NCBI GenBank assembly: GCA_964465945.1
Contig: CAYXMM010000002.1
Location: 124,001 to 188,000, forward strand
Length of the DNA: 64,000 nucleotides
Reading direction: 5' to 3'
Source: JAJRPT01 sp964465945
GTDB taxonomy: Bacteria; Bacteroidota; Ignavibacteria; Kapaibacteriales; UBA2268
The notes below the pieces were generated by a model, which saw nothing but the letters and a program-made list of their open reading frames with translations, did no database searches and was not told the DNA's origin. Positions 1 to 8,421 of this stretch are shown in pieces (position 1 is the stretch's first letter; each line of letters opens with the position of its first letter). A program made the translations under genes and the position numbers.

Positions 1-587
1 AACTCAATGTTGTCAATAAAGTTATAATGGCTTTGTCGAATAATGTCAAATTTAATGTTGTCAATAAATACTGCTCCTCTTCCAGCCATGACAGCACCTA
101 TAGAGATATAATAGGCATCGTTAGATATATCTATTTCAACTTTAAACTCTTCCCAATTTGCTTTCAAAATTGGGTTATCAATCATTTGTTCAATTTTTAT
201 AGTCTTTCCATTTTGGTCATATTCGTGAATAAATAGTCTTAAGTTAGATGAATCACCTTCGAATTTTGTAAGAACGTTTGCGCTAAGGAATACTTTTTTA
301 TTTTTATAACGAAAGGCGTCAAATTTTTGGTATAAAGTGCCATACGACCCAGGTTTAAAAGGGGTAAAATTAAACATTGCGATTGCTCTTTTACCGCTAA
401 AAAAATTTTCATCATCAGCTCTTGCAACATACTCGTTCTCAATACTTTTTTTTGTTAATTCCCAAATAAAAGGCATAGCAGGTGGAGTTCCAATTTCAAA
501 ATCTAAATTGTATGGTTGGAAAATTATGTTTTGTGATTTTAAATTTAATGAAAAAACTAATATAAAAATTAAAAGTAAAGTCCTCAT
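1..587 (-). CDS. Secreted protein, jelly-roll-like, 3' end cut by window edge
   Basis: An open frame runs leftward from an ATG at 585-587 to the window edge with no stop, giving 195 visible codons. The N-terminus is a signal peptide: MRTLLLIFILVFSLNLKSQ, basic then hydrophobic, with a likely cleavage near SQ. The mature part begins with an NLDFEIG...W pattern, and the visible end carries AVFIDNIKF. Both are typical of the first and last strands of carbohydrate-binding-type jelly-roll domains, so an extracellular sugar- or surface-binding role is an inference. FIDNI recurs 16 residues later because a 15-bp string is repeated in frame (6-20 and 54-68). A GGAAC lies just before the start and a promoter-like box is at 613-620. 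The missing C-terminus might hold a T9SS sorting domain, but this cannot be seen. Confidence 0.75.
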   Translation of the reverse strand, partial: MRTLLLIFILVFSLNLKSQNIIFQPYNLDFEIGTPPAMPFIWELTKKSIENEYVARADDENFFSGKRAIAMFNFTPFKPGSYGTLYQKFDAFRYKNKKVFLSANVLTKFEGDSSNLRLFIHEYDQNGKTIKIEQMIDNPILKANWEEFKVEIDISNDAYYISIGAVMAGRGAVFIDNIKFDIIRQSHYNFIDNIE

Positions 588-612
588 TTCGTTCCTTTAT
601 TTAAAATATATT

Positions 613-643
613 CAAAATTAGCAACTTAAATTGTATTTACGAA
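613..643 (-). promoter_or_regulatory. Predicted Bacteroidota-type promoter for the left-edge gene
   Basis: On the minus strand TAATTTTG (613-620) matches the TAnnTTTG -7 box. TTCG lies 19 nt upstream (640-643), one mismatch from the TTTG -33 box. The -7 box is 25 nt from the start codon. Confidence 0.4.
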
Positions 644-673
644 AAACTTAGCTAAATGATATAGAATTTAATA

Positions 674-681
674 TAATTTTG
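674..681 (+). promoter_or_regulatory. Predicted -7 box for the TPR lipoprotein gene
   Basis: TAATTTTG lies 33 nt upstream of the ATG at 715 and is divergent from the box at 613-620. No TTTG -33 box is seen at the usual spacing, so only the -7 half is supported. Confidence 0.35.
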
Positions 682-714
682 AAAATTGGCAAAGTATTTG
701 GATATGCTTTAATT

Positions 715-1470
715 ATGAAAAAAATTTATATAATAATTACAATATTAGCCATTTCTTGTACGCCGGTTCGTAAATCTTTTTATGAAGATGATGGTAATGA
801 AACTTCATATAATAAACAAATTAAGAATAAAAAAGGAATTACTGAGCGTGAAAAAAGGCAAGACATAAATGATGATTCAAATGCTGAATATAAGCCAGAC
901 TCTGATGTTAAAGATGAGACTTATTCTGCTAAGCCAGAGATATATTATCAAGATGAAACTTCTGATACTATTAGTTTGAATGAAAATTCAAATTTGAACA
1001 AACTTGTTTCAAAACAACAAGAGAAATCATATAAAAGCAATGACCCCAATACAGAGGTTTACACTGAAAATATAAGAGTTGGTTCAAATTCAAGTGATGA
1101 TGAAGCAGATATTGTATTGAGCTATGAAAATGCTTTAAAATTATTTAATTCAGGGAATTATACAAATTCTTTAGAAAAATTTAAGGCATTAAGTGAAACT
1201 TTAAAAGAGAATGATACATTGATTTATGAAACGCAATATTATATCGCAGAGTGCCATATTTCACGGAATGAATTTTCGCAAGCAATGGATATTTTAAAGA
1301 AATTAGAGATAACTGCCGACAATAATAGTGAGATAATGCAAAAAACATTGGTGCGATTAGGACAAATGTATTGTATATTAAATATGAAAAAAGATGCAAA
1401 TGGATATTTTAAGAAATTAAAATCTCGATTTCCAAACTCAAATTATAACAAAGTGGCAAATTGCAACTGA
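715..1470 (+). CDS. TPR-repeat outer-membrane-type lipoprotein
   Basis: Predicted lipoprotein of 251 residues. The signal sequence ends in a lipobox, LAISC, with the lipidated Cys at residue 15. The frame is open upstream to a TTG at 679, but only the ATG at 715 places the signal peptide at the N-terminus. Residues 25-130 are acidic, polar and low in complexity, probably a disordered tether. Residues 135-250 look like two or three TPR-type helical pairs (ALKLFNSGNYTNSLEKF; YIAECHISRNEFSQAMDIL; LGQMYCILNMKKDANGYF). This resembles the C-terminal part of YbgF/CpoB- or BamD-like envelope proteins. The partner is unknown. It is transcribed toward the 1752-residue T9SS protein, with a terminator-like hairpin between them. 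Confidence 0.75.
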   Translation: MKKIYIIITILAISCTPVRKSFYEDDGNETSYNKQIKNKKGITEREKRQDINDDSNAEYKPDSDVKDETYSAKPEIYYQDETSDTISLNENSNLNKLVSKQQEKSYKSNDPNTEVYTENIRVGSNSSDDEADIVLSYENALKLFNSGNYTNSLEKFKALSETLKENDTLIYETQYYIAECHISRNEFSQAMDILKKLEITADNNSEIMQKTLVRLGQMYCILNMKKDANGYFKKLKSRFPNSNYNKVANCN

Positions 1471-1481
1471 TGTTATTTCAG

Positions 1482-1513
1482 AAATGTGATTTGATTTTCA
1501 CATTTTGATTTTA
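1482..1513 (+). terminator. Terminator-like hairpin
   Basis: Arms 1482-1489 and 1498-1505 form an 8-bp stem with an 8-nt loop, followed by a broken T-rich stretch. It lies directly after the lipoprotein gene. The T tract is weak, so termination may be partial. Confidence 0.4.
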
Positions 1514-1538
1514 TTATGAAATAAATAAAAGGTTTTTT

Positions 1539-4500
1539 ATGAATGTTTTAATCTTATTGATTGTGCTTGCAACAGGTATTTCTTTTGCTAATTGGACAGC
1601 TCAAACTTCTTTTACAACTGAAAATATTAATGATTTTCATATTGAAAATAATACTAGTGCTTATTATGCTGTTTGTAATAATGCAAAGATTTTTAAAAGC
1701 ACAAATTCCGGTTCAACTTGGGCTGATATTTCTTCAAATTTAATTTCAAGTAATATTAATTCAGTGAAGTTTTATAGTTCACAAGAAGGAATTGTAACAA
1801 ATCAAATAGGGAGAGTTTATAGAACTGCAGATGGTGGAAATAGCTTTGAGCTTCTTTCTACTTCTAGTGATAATCATTCAGTTAATGATATATATTTCGT
1901 TCATACCCTAAATACCATAATAGTGGGTGATGATGGAGTGTATAGAAAATCAACAAATACAGGGAGTAGTTGGGATACAATTCCATATAAATTTAATAAT
2001 TCTAATTTGAATTCAATTGGTTTTAATGGTATTAACAATGGTGTGATAGTTGGAGATGGAGGGGCAATTTTTCAGACTACAAATGGAGGAAATGATTGGG
2101 CTTCTAAAACTTTCTCTGGTGTTAATGAGAATCTAAACGCTGTAACTTATATTGGAGCAAATAATACATTTTTTGGAGTTGGTGATAATGGAAGAATTAT
2201 AAGGTCAATAAACAACGGACTAACTTGGCACACGATTACTTCAGGAGTAAATGCTAATTTGAATGCTGTTTGTTTTACTTCAAACACTAATGTTGGGTAT
2301 ATTGTTGGAGACGGAGGTGTGATTTTAAAAACCACTGATGCTGGTGTAACTTGGTCTCAACAGATAAATAATAATAATTCAAATTTATATGCTGTTAAAT
2401 TTGTAAATGAAAATGTTGGTTATGCTTTTGGTAACGGTGGAACGTTTCTGAAAACAATTAGCGGTGGGTTAAACCAATCAATTACTTTAAACGCTCCGCA
2501 AGCGGGAACAACATGGATTGTGAATAATCAAGTCAATATTAATTGGAGTTATTCTATGATAACAAATATTAATATTGAAATATCGAGGGATAATCAAAAT
2601 TCATGGGGAGCGATAGCAAGTAATGTACTTGCAAGTAATTTAACTTATTCTTGGACTGTTTCAAACCCAAGTTCAGAAGATGTGTTTATTAGAATTTCAG
2701 ATGCAAATAATCCTAATTTATATTCAATTAGTGGTAAGTTCAGAATTACAGATTTTAATCTAGAAATAACTTCTCCTGTTGCAAATGAAGAAGTTGATAT
2801 TAATTCAACTAAGAAAATTCAATGGAATAGCCAAAATATAAATAATGTTAATATTTTTTATTCATCAAATAATGGAAATTCTTGGAGTACAATAGCAAGC
2901 AATATCCAAGCAAATTTGGGCGAGTATAATTGGACTGTACCAAACACTGCAACTAATCAAGCAAAAATTAAAATTGAAGATGCAATTAATTCTTCTAAGT
3001 TTGTTATTTCAAACGCTTTTACTATTATTGGGGATAACCTTACTTTAACTAGCCCAAATGGTGGAAATTTTGATGCTGGTGACCAAGTTACAATTCAGTG
3101 GAATAGTCATAATGTGAATAAAATTAAAATTGACTATACAACAAATGGAGGGTCGACTTGGGCTAATATTGTAAATAATTATCCTGCGTCAAACAATCAA
3201 TATACATGGATAGTGCCTTACAAACCAGGTCAAGCACAAATTAGAATTACTAATGTAGATAATTCCTCATTATTTGATATTTCTGAACCAAGTTTTAATA
3301 TAAATGGTTACGATTTGACTATAACAAATCCATTAGGTGGGACTTATAATAAAAATTCAAATTTAACTATTAATTGGAGTGCTGACCCAAGAATTGTTGC
3401 TTTAAAAATTGAGTTTTCTTCAAATAATGGCACAAATTGGAGTCAAATTGCAGATAATGTATTAGCATCTTTAGGTGCATATTCTTGGACTTTGCCTAAT
3501 GTTGCAGGTAGCCAATATAAAATAAGATTGACTGATAACACTGGAAATATAGTTAAAGTATCAAATACTTTTGCTGTTTCTTCTTTATTGATTACATCAC
3601 CTTTGAATAATTCAACGCTTGTTGCAGATAGAGAATATACTATTACTTGGGAAGCTATAGGATTTAGTAATATTAATTTGAAATATTCTTCTGATAATGG
3701 CTCAAATTGGCAAAATATTGCAACAAATGTTCTGGCAAGTCAAGGGCAGATTAATTGGACTACTCCAAATTTTAATCAAGCTTTAATTTTAAAAATCGAA
3801 AATTCAAGTGACCCAAATCAATCTAATTCAATTAATTTGAGTATTCAAATACCTACTATTGAAATAACTAATCCTGTTGCTAATTATTTTTATCGTTCAG
3901 GACAACCGATAGTTATTCAATGGACTTCTAATTTAGTTGAAAATGTAGATGTTTTATACTCTGTAAGTGGTGGTGCTTTTGTGAGTATAGCTAATGATGT
4001 CGTTGCTAATAATGGCTCTTATACTTGGACTGCTCCTGCTATTGAGTCTGGGAATGTGGTTGTTAAAGTAGTTGATAGTGGAAACAATTCAGTCTTTGAT
4101 TTATCAAACGCATTCGGTGTTTCTGATGATACAATCACACTTTTATCTCCAAATGGCAATGAACTCTGGAATCAAGGAGAAAACAGAGAAATAAGTTGGG
4201 TTGCTTCGGATGCAATAAATGTTGATATAGAAGTTTCCACTGATAACGGACAAACTTGGCAATTAATTGTTTCAGGTGTCAGTGCGTTGCAACCTTATAA
4301 TTGGATAATAGGTAAAGTCTCTACAACAACTGCATTAATTAGAGTGTCTGATCATCATAAACAAGGTATTGTCGATGTGTCTGATAATTCTTTCAAAATA
4401 AATGGATTAGATTTACAAAGTCCTAATGGTGGTGAAACTTTCTTGTTAAGCACTCCAACCACAATTAATTGGAAATCGGTTGGTGTTTCAAAAGTAAATA

Positions 4501-6797
4501 TTTATTATTCAAAAAACTCAGGCGCTTCTTGGACTGAAATTGTTAAAAACTATCCTGCTGGTTCTGGATTTTATAATTGGAATATTCCAGCAATTACGGG
4601 AGAAGAGTTTAAAATAAGAATAATTGATCCTACAAAAACAAATTTTGAAGATGTCAGCGATAATAATTTTAAAATTCAAGGGATTAAAATTACTTCTCCT
4701 GTTGCTGGTGATGAAATTTTATTTGGAACTCAACATTATATAACTTTCGATAAATATGGTATTCAAAATGTGAAAATCGAACATTCAACGGATAATGGTT
4801 TAACTTGGTATACAGTGATTTCTCACTATAATGGTTCATCAGGTCAATATTTATGGAATGTGCCGGAATTACCTGGTAATATGAATAAAATTAAAGTTAC
4901 GAGTGTTGAAGTGCCATCGCTATATGATATTACAAGCGAACAATTCACTATCTTGGAACAAGGGGTTGTTGTTACATATCCAGATGGAGGAGAAACACTT
5001 ACAGCAAGTTCCTCTCAAACAATCACTTGGGCTTCTGCGAATATTGATAATGTTAAGATTGAGTATTCTGCCGATAATGGTAATACTTGGAATGTGATTA
5101 CTAACTCAACTGATGCGAATAATAAATATTATGTTTGGAATACTCCAAATACAAATGGTAGCAAGTATTTAGTTAGAGTTACTGATACAAAAATTTCAAA
5201 TTTGTCTGATGTTTCTAATTCTAATTTCAATATATCAGGTGGTGTTTATATTTTACCTGATGATTGGAGTTTCACTATGGGAACTGGAAAAACAAGTAAT
5301 ATTATTGTTCCAAATTCTATTCACCCAATTATTGGAAGTAGTGTAATACAGAATGGAGATGCTATTGGTGTGTTTTATATGGTTAATGGTGTTAGTAAAT
5401 GTGCAGGTTATTCAATTTGGGATAGTAATGATATGGCTATTGCTGTTTTTGGTGATAACGCCTTGACTACAGCAAAAGATGGGTTTGATGATAATGAAAA
5501 TTATAGTATTAAAGTTTGGTCGAAAACAACTGGAAATGTAAATGATGCTACTGTTACTTATTCTTCTGGTAATCCATATTTTACAATAAACGGAATTTCT
5601 ATTATTTCTAAATTAGAAACTCAAAGACCATTAAATATTGAGTTAGAAGCTGGAAATTGGCAGTTGGTTTCTTCTAATATATTGCCAGTTAATACTTTAG
5701 TGAAAAATATTTTTATTAATAATTTGAATGATTTTGAATATGTTAAAAATCAAAATGGTCAGATTTACTATCCGCTTCAAAATATTGACCAAATTGTTAA
5801 TTGGAATATTAAAGAGGGTTATTTAATTTATGCTAAAAATGATGCTACTTTGCAAATAATGGGTAATACTATAATACCTTCAAATTATTCCTATACTTTT
5901 AATGCAAATATGTGGTATATGATTTCTTACTTGCCAAGTGATAGCCGAAATGTTTCGTCAGTATTTGCTAATACGAATAGTTTAATTTTGGTTAAGAATG
6001 ATGAAGGAAAGGTTTATTATCCAGCTTTCGGGATTAATCAAATTGGAAATATGAAAGTTGGTGAGGGTTACCAGCTTGCTGTTAGTCAAAATAGCCAAAC
6101 GTTTAGTTATTCAAATGTTGCATCTCCTCCAGTTGGACCTGTTGTGCCAGGGATTTATTCAGAAGATGAGGAAAATTATTATCAAACAGAAATTTCAAAA
6201 ACAGGAAATTCAGCTGTTATTATTATCAATAATGATTTAGAATTATATGGCGAAATTGGAGTTTTTGATGGTAATGATAGATTAATTGGTCATGGAATGA
6301 TTGATAATGTATATTCTTCAATTACGATTTGGGGTGATAATCCTGCTACATTTGAGAAAGATGGTGCGAGAGAAAAAGAGACATTGCGAATTGAGTTTTA
6401 TGACTATAATAGCAAATCAGTTCAAAAGCTTGATATTACTCAAATTTTTGAGATGATGACAAGTAAAAATTTAGGGAAAGAATTACAATATGCAAAAGAT
6501 GCAATTTATAGTATTGAGTTTTCTAAAGTAACGACAAGTGTATCCGATAATAATAGTAGTTTCAAAATTTACCCAAATCCTGTAAAAGATATTTTGTATA
6601 TTAGCATATCTGGAAATGATTTATTTAATATAGAAGTGTTTGATTTATCAGGCATAAAAGTTCTAACTAAACAATTTGCTTCAAAAGGACAATCCACGAT
6701 GAAATTAGATGTATCTAATTTTAATACTGGAACTTATATAATAAGAAGTATTGGAAATAACAGTATCAACACACAGAAATTTATAAAAATAGAGTGA
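1539..6797 (+). CDS. Giant T9SS-exported protein: YCF48-like propeller plus ten Ig-like repeats
   Basis: A 1752-residue surface or secreted protein. Residues 1-17 are a signal peptide. Residues about 20-305 are BNR/YCF48-like propeller repeats (TTNGGNDW, STDGG-type turns, VGDGG motifs). Residues about 307-1235 hold ten modules of 90-95 residues, each with an ITSPNGGE-like start, a central I.W, then VKIEYS.DNG..W, a Y.W.VP strand and an IRI.D strand. Residues about 1235-1660 hold two GDxIGVF...WGDN-type modules flanking two shorter tandem repeats containing YYP. Residues about 1673-1752 are a T9SS type A sorting domain (YPNPVKDIL; GTYIIR). Start choice: ATG at 1539 preceded by AAAAGGTTTTTT. 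The same Ig-like module occurs once in the protein at 14594-18133. An adhesive or structural role is inferred from domain type only. Confidence 0.85.
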   Translation: MNVLILLIVLATGISFANWTAQTSFTTENINDFHIENNTSAYYAVCNNAKIFKSTNSGSTWADISSNLISSNINSVKFYSSQEGIVTNQIGRVYRTADGGNSFELLSTSSDNHSVNDIYFVHTLNTIIVGDDGVYRKSTNTGSSWDTIPYKFNNSNLNSIGFNGINNGVIVGDGGAIFQTTNGGNDWASKTFSGVNENLNAVTYIGANNTFFGVGDNGRIIRSINNGLTWHTITSGVNANLNAVCFTSNTNVGYIVGDGGVILKTTDAGVTWSQQINNNNSNLYAVKFVNENVGYAFGNGGTFLKTISGGLNQSITLNAPQAGTTWIVNNQVNINWSYSMITNINIEISRDNQNSWGAIASNVLASNLTYSWTVSNPSSEDVFIRISDANNPNLYSISGKFRITDFNLEITSPVANEEVDINSTKKIQWNSQNINNVNIFYSSNNGNSWSTIASNIQANLGEYNWTVPNTATNQAKIKIEDAINSSKFVISNAFTIIGDNLTLTSPNGGNFDAGDQVTIQWNSHNVNKIKIDYTTNGGSTWANIVNNYPASNNQYTWIVPYKPGQAQIRITNVDNSSLFDISEPSFNINGYDLTITNPLGGTYNKNSNLTINWSADPRIVALKIEFSSNNGTNWSQIADNVLASLGAYSWTLPNVAGSQYKIRLTDNTGNIVKVSNTFAVSSLLITSPLNNSTLVADREYTITWEAIGFSNINLKYSSDNGSNWQNIATNVLASQGQINWTTPNFNQALILKIENSSDPNQSNSINLSIQIPTIEITNPVANYFYRSGQPIVIQWTSNLVENVDVLYSVSGGAFVSIANDVVANNGSYTWTAPAIESGNVVVKVVDSGNNSVFDLSNAFGVSDDTITLLSPNGNELWNQGENREISWVASDAINVDIEVSTDNGQTWQLIVSGVSALQPYNWIIGKVSTTTALIRVSDHHKQGIVDVSDNSFKINGLDLQSPNGGETFLLSTPTTINWKSVGVSKVNIYYSKNSGASWTEIVKNYPAGSGFYNWNIPAITGEEFKIRIIDPTKTNFEDVSDNNFKIQGIKITSPVAGDEILFGTQHYITFDKYGIQNVKIEHSTDNGLTWYTVISHYNGSSGQYLWNVPELPGNMNKIKVTSVEVPSLYDITSEQFTILEQGVVVTYPDGGETLTASSSQTITWASANIDNVKIEYSADNGNTWNVITNSTDANNKYYVWNTPNTNGSKYLVRVTDTKISNLSDVSNSNFNISGGVYILPDDWSFTMGTGKTSNIIVPNSIHPIIGSSVIQNGDAIGVFYMVNGVSKCAGYSIWDSNDMAIAVFGDNALTTAKDGFDDNENYSIKVWSKTTGNVNDATVTYSSGNPYFTINGISIISKLETQRPLNIELEAGNWQLVSSNILPVNTLVKNIFINNLNDFEYVKNQNGQIYYPLQNIDQIVNWNIKEGYLIYAKNDATLQIMGNTIIPSNYSYTFNANMWYMISYLPSDSRNVSSVFANTNSLILVKNDEGKVYYPAFGINQIGNMKVGEGYQLAVSQNSQTFSYSNVASPPVGPVVPGIYSEDEENYYQTEISKTGNSAVIIINNDLELYGEIGVFDGNDRLIGHGMIDNVYSSITIWGDNPATFEKDGAREKETLRIEFYDYNSKSVQKLDITQIFEMMTSKNLGKELQYAKDAIYSIEFSKVTTSVSDNNSSFKIYPNPVKDILYISISGNDLFNIEVFDLSGIKVLTKQFASKGQSTMKLDVSNFNTGTYIIRSIGNNSINTQKFIKIE

Positions 6798-6813
6798 TAC
6801 TCCTCCATAATGT

Positions 6814-6869
6814 CATTGATGGGCTGGGCGATGTGAAATTGTAGTGGGTTTTCATCGCCTCCATCAGTG
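6814..6869. repeat. Long imperfect inverted repeat (stem-loop)
   Basis: Arms 6814-6838 and 6849-6869 pair as an outer 9-bp stem (one GU), a GCTG/T internal bulge, a 7-bp GC-rich stem (GGCGATG/CATCGCC) and about four more pairs around a 10-nt loop. It is clearly more GC-rich than its surroundings. It directly follows the stop of the 1752-residue protein gene. There is no T tract, so a classical terminator is unlikely. It could be an mRNA-stabilising 3' structure or a relic of a small repeat element. Confidence 0.6.
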
Positions 6870-6890
6870 GTATAAAAATTTATTGGAAAT

Positions 6891-6921
6891 TTTGTTATAA
6901 AAAATATATTTTTTATTTTTG
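6891..6921 (+). promoter_or_regulatory. Predicted promoter of the tandem lipoprotein operon
   Basis: TTTG (6891-6894), a 19-nt spacer, then TATTTTTG (6914-6921). This matches the Bacteroidota TTTG-N19/20-TAnnTTTG consensus. The -7 box ends 30 nt before the ATG at 6952. Confidence 0.6.
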
Positions 6922-6951
6922 TTATAATAAACATAATTAGAAAAATATATT

Positions 6952-8421
6952 ATGAAAATATCATTTGTTATATTTTTTATTTTTATAATAATGTCTTGTG
7001 ATGAAGATGTTAATGTAATTTATGTTAATAAAGATTATAAGTTAAAATCCCCTTTCTTTAAAATATCAAAAGTATACCCAGAATTTAGTTTTTGGAATCA
7101 TGAATTTTACGTAGAACTTGAATTAGATAATTTGAACGATTCTAATAATGTGAATTTCTACTTCAATGAAAAGAAGTTAAAAGTAGCAAATAAAGAAGTT
7201 ACTGATTTAAAAATTAAGTATTTTTTTAGAACTCCATTTAATTCAAAGTCTGAACCAATTCAGATTAGGTATTATGAAGGTAGCGATTCAGGTTATGTGA
7301 ATACAGACACTTTTAAAATTGTAAATTCGGAAATAAAAATTGATTCAATTTTTTATCTTAATCCTTATGAATTTGAAGTTCATGGAAAGGGTATGGAGTA
7401 TTATGAGTATTTAAGGGCAACTTTTAAAAATACAATTAATGATGGTTTTGATGAAAAGAAACATTATAATAATAATTCTTCAAAGGAAGAAGGTATTATT
7501 GGAGAGAAAATTTCGAATAACATAGTTAGGTTTAAAAATACTGATTTAAATAGCTTTGGCTTAAATATTCAAGCACGTGAAAGTTTAAGTGAAATTAATC
7601 AACTGCATTCTTATGAATATATGTATAAATTACCAAAAGATAAGTTTAAAGTAGAATTAATAAAATATAATTTTGAAGGTGATTATATTAAACTATATTT
7701 TAAAAATTTATATGATTCTTATGGATTAAAAGGTTTAACTTATAACAATCAATCAATACTTGGAAATAGAAATATGTATTCACTTCAACCTTATAATTTT
7801 TATTATAAGGATAATGAACTAATTGAAGAATTAGCTGTTATAACAATTCAAAACAAAAATGTAACTAATTATTATCATATAGGAATATTTTTTAAAGATA
7901 ATACCGACACAACTATAGTAAGTTTAAACGAAAAAAATAATCAATTTAAAGAAATAGTATTTTCAACAAGCCAAGTTACATTTGATTTCCCAGAAAAATA
8001 TAAATATTTAGATTATATTGAGTATTTGAAAACATATTCAGAAGTCAAAAAGAAGCTAACTAATAGTGAAAAAGACAATATTTTTGTTTATACAACAGAT
8101 GACGAAAAAGATTCTTTAATTTTATACTTTTTAGATAAGACATATATACACTATAAATATATCAGTCGAAAAACAATTACTTCTAGTAATAAAGATTTGT
8201 CAGTGCTTACTTCGTGGGAATACGAAGGGACATATTTAAGAGATGGGTATGAAAATTTTACATTTGTTACTATATTAGACAAGTCAATATGGAATGTTTT
8301 ATATAGAAATGTGAAAGTAGATTATTATAATAATGGAATTTTAGACTCTACTGATTCATTTAATAACTCAGGTTTATCTTTTCAAGGACAATATTACCTT
8401 AAATTAAAACTAACACAATGA
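6952..8421 (+). CDS. Lipoprotein of unknown function, first of a tandem paralogous pair
   Basis: A 489-residue predicted lipoprotein. The signal peptide has lipobox IIMSC with Cys at residue 16, followed by acidic DEDV, which does not suggest a retained sorting domain. I do not recognise the family. It is paralogous to the next gene: both have Y-P-x-[FY]-[ST]-F-W-x-H-x-F-Y near residue 45, an RTP/QTP segment, an IVNSEIK segment, and a GKG(M/L)(E/K)Y segment near residue 145. The rest is beta-rich with many Tyr, Asn and Lys. The stop overlaps the start of the next gene (ATGA, 8418-8421), so the two are probably co-translated. A promoter is predicted at 6891-6921. No enzymatic motif is visible. 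Confidence 0.75.
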   Translation: MKISFVIFFIFIIMSCDEDVNVIYVNKDYKLKSPFFKISKVYPEFSFWNHEFYVELELDNLNDSNNVNFYFNEKKLKVANKEVTDLKIKYFFRTPFNSKSEPIQIRYYEGSDSGYVNTDTFKIVNSEIKIDSIFYLNPYEFEVHGKGMEYYEYLRATFKNTINDGFDEKKHYNNNSSKEEGIIGEKISNNIVRFKNTDLNSFGLNIQARESLSEINQLHSYEYMYKLPKDKFKVELIKYNFEGDYIKLYFKNLYDSYGLKGLTYNNQSILGNRNMYSLQPYNFYYKDNELIEELAVITIQNKNVTNYYHIGIFFKDNTDTTIVSLNEKNNQFKEIVFSTSQVTFDFPEKYKYLDYIEYLKTYSEVKKKLTNSEKDNIFVYTTDDEKDSLILYFLDKTYIHYKYISRKTITSSNKDLSVLTSWEYEGTYLRDGYENFTFVTILDKSIWNVLYRNVKVDYYNNGILDSTDSFNNSGLSFQGQYYLKLKLTQ

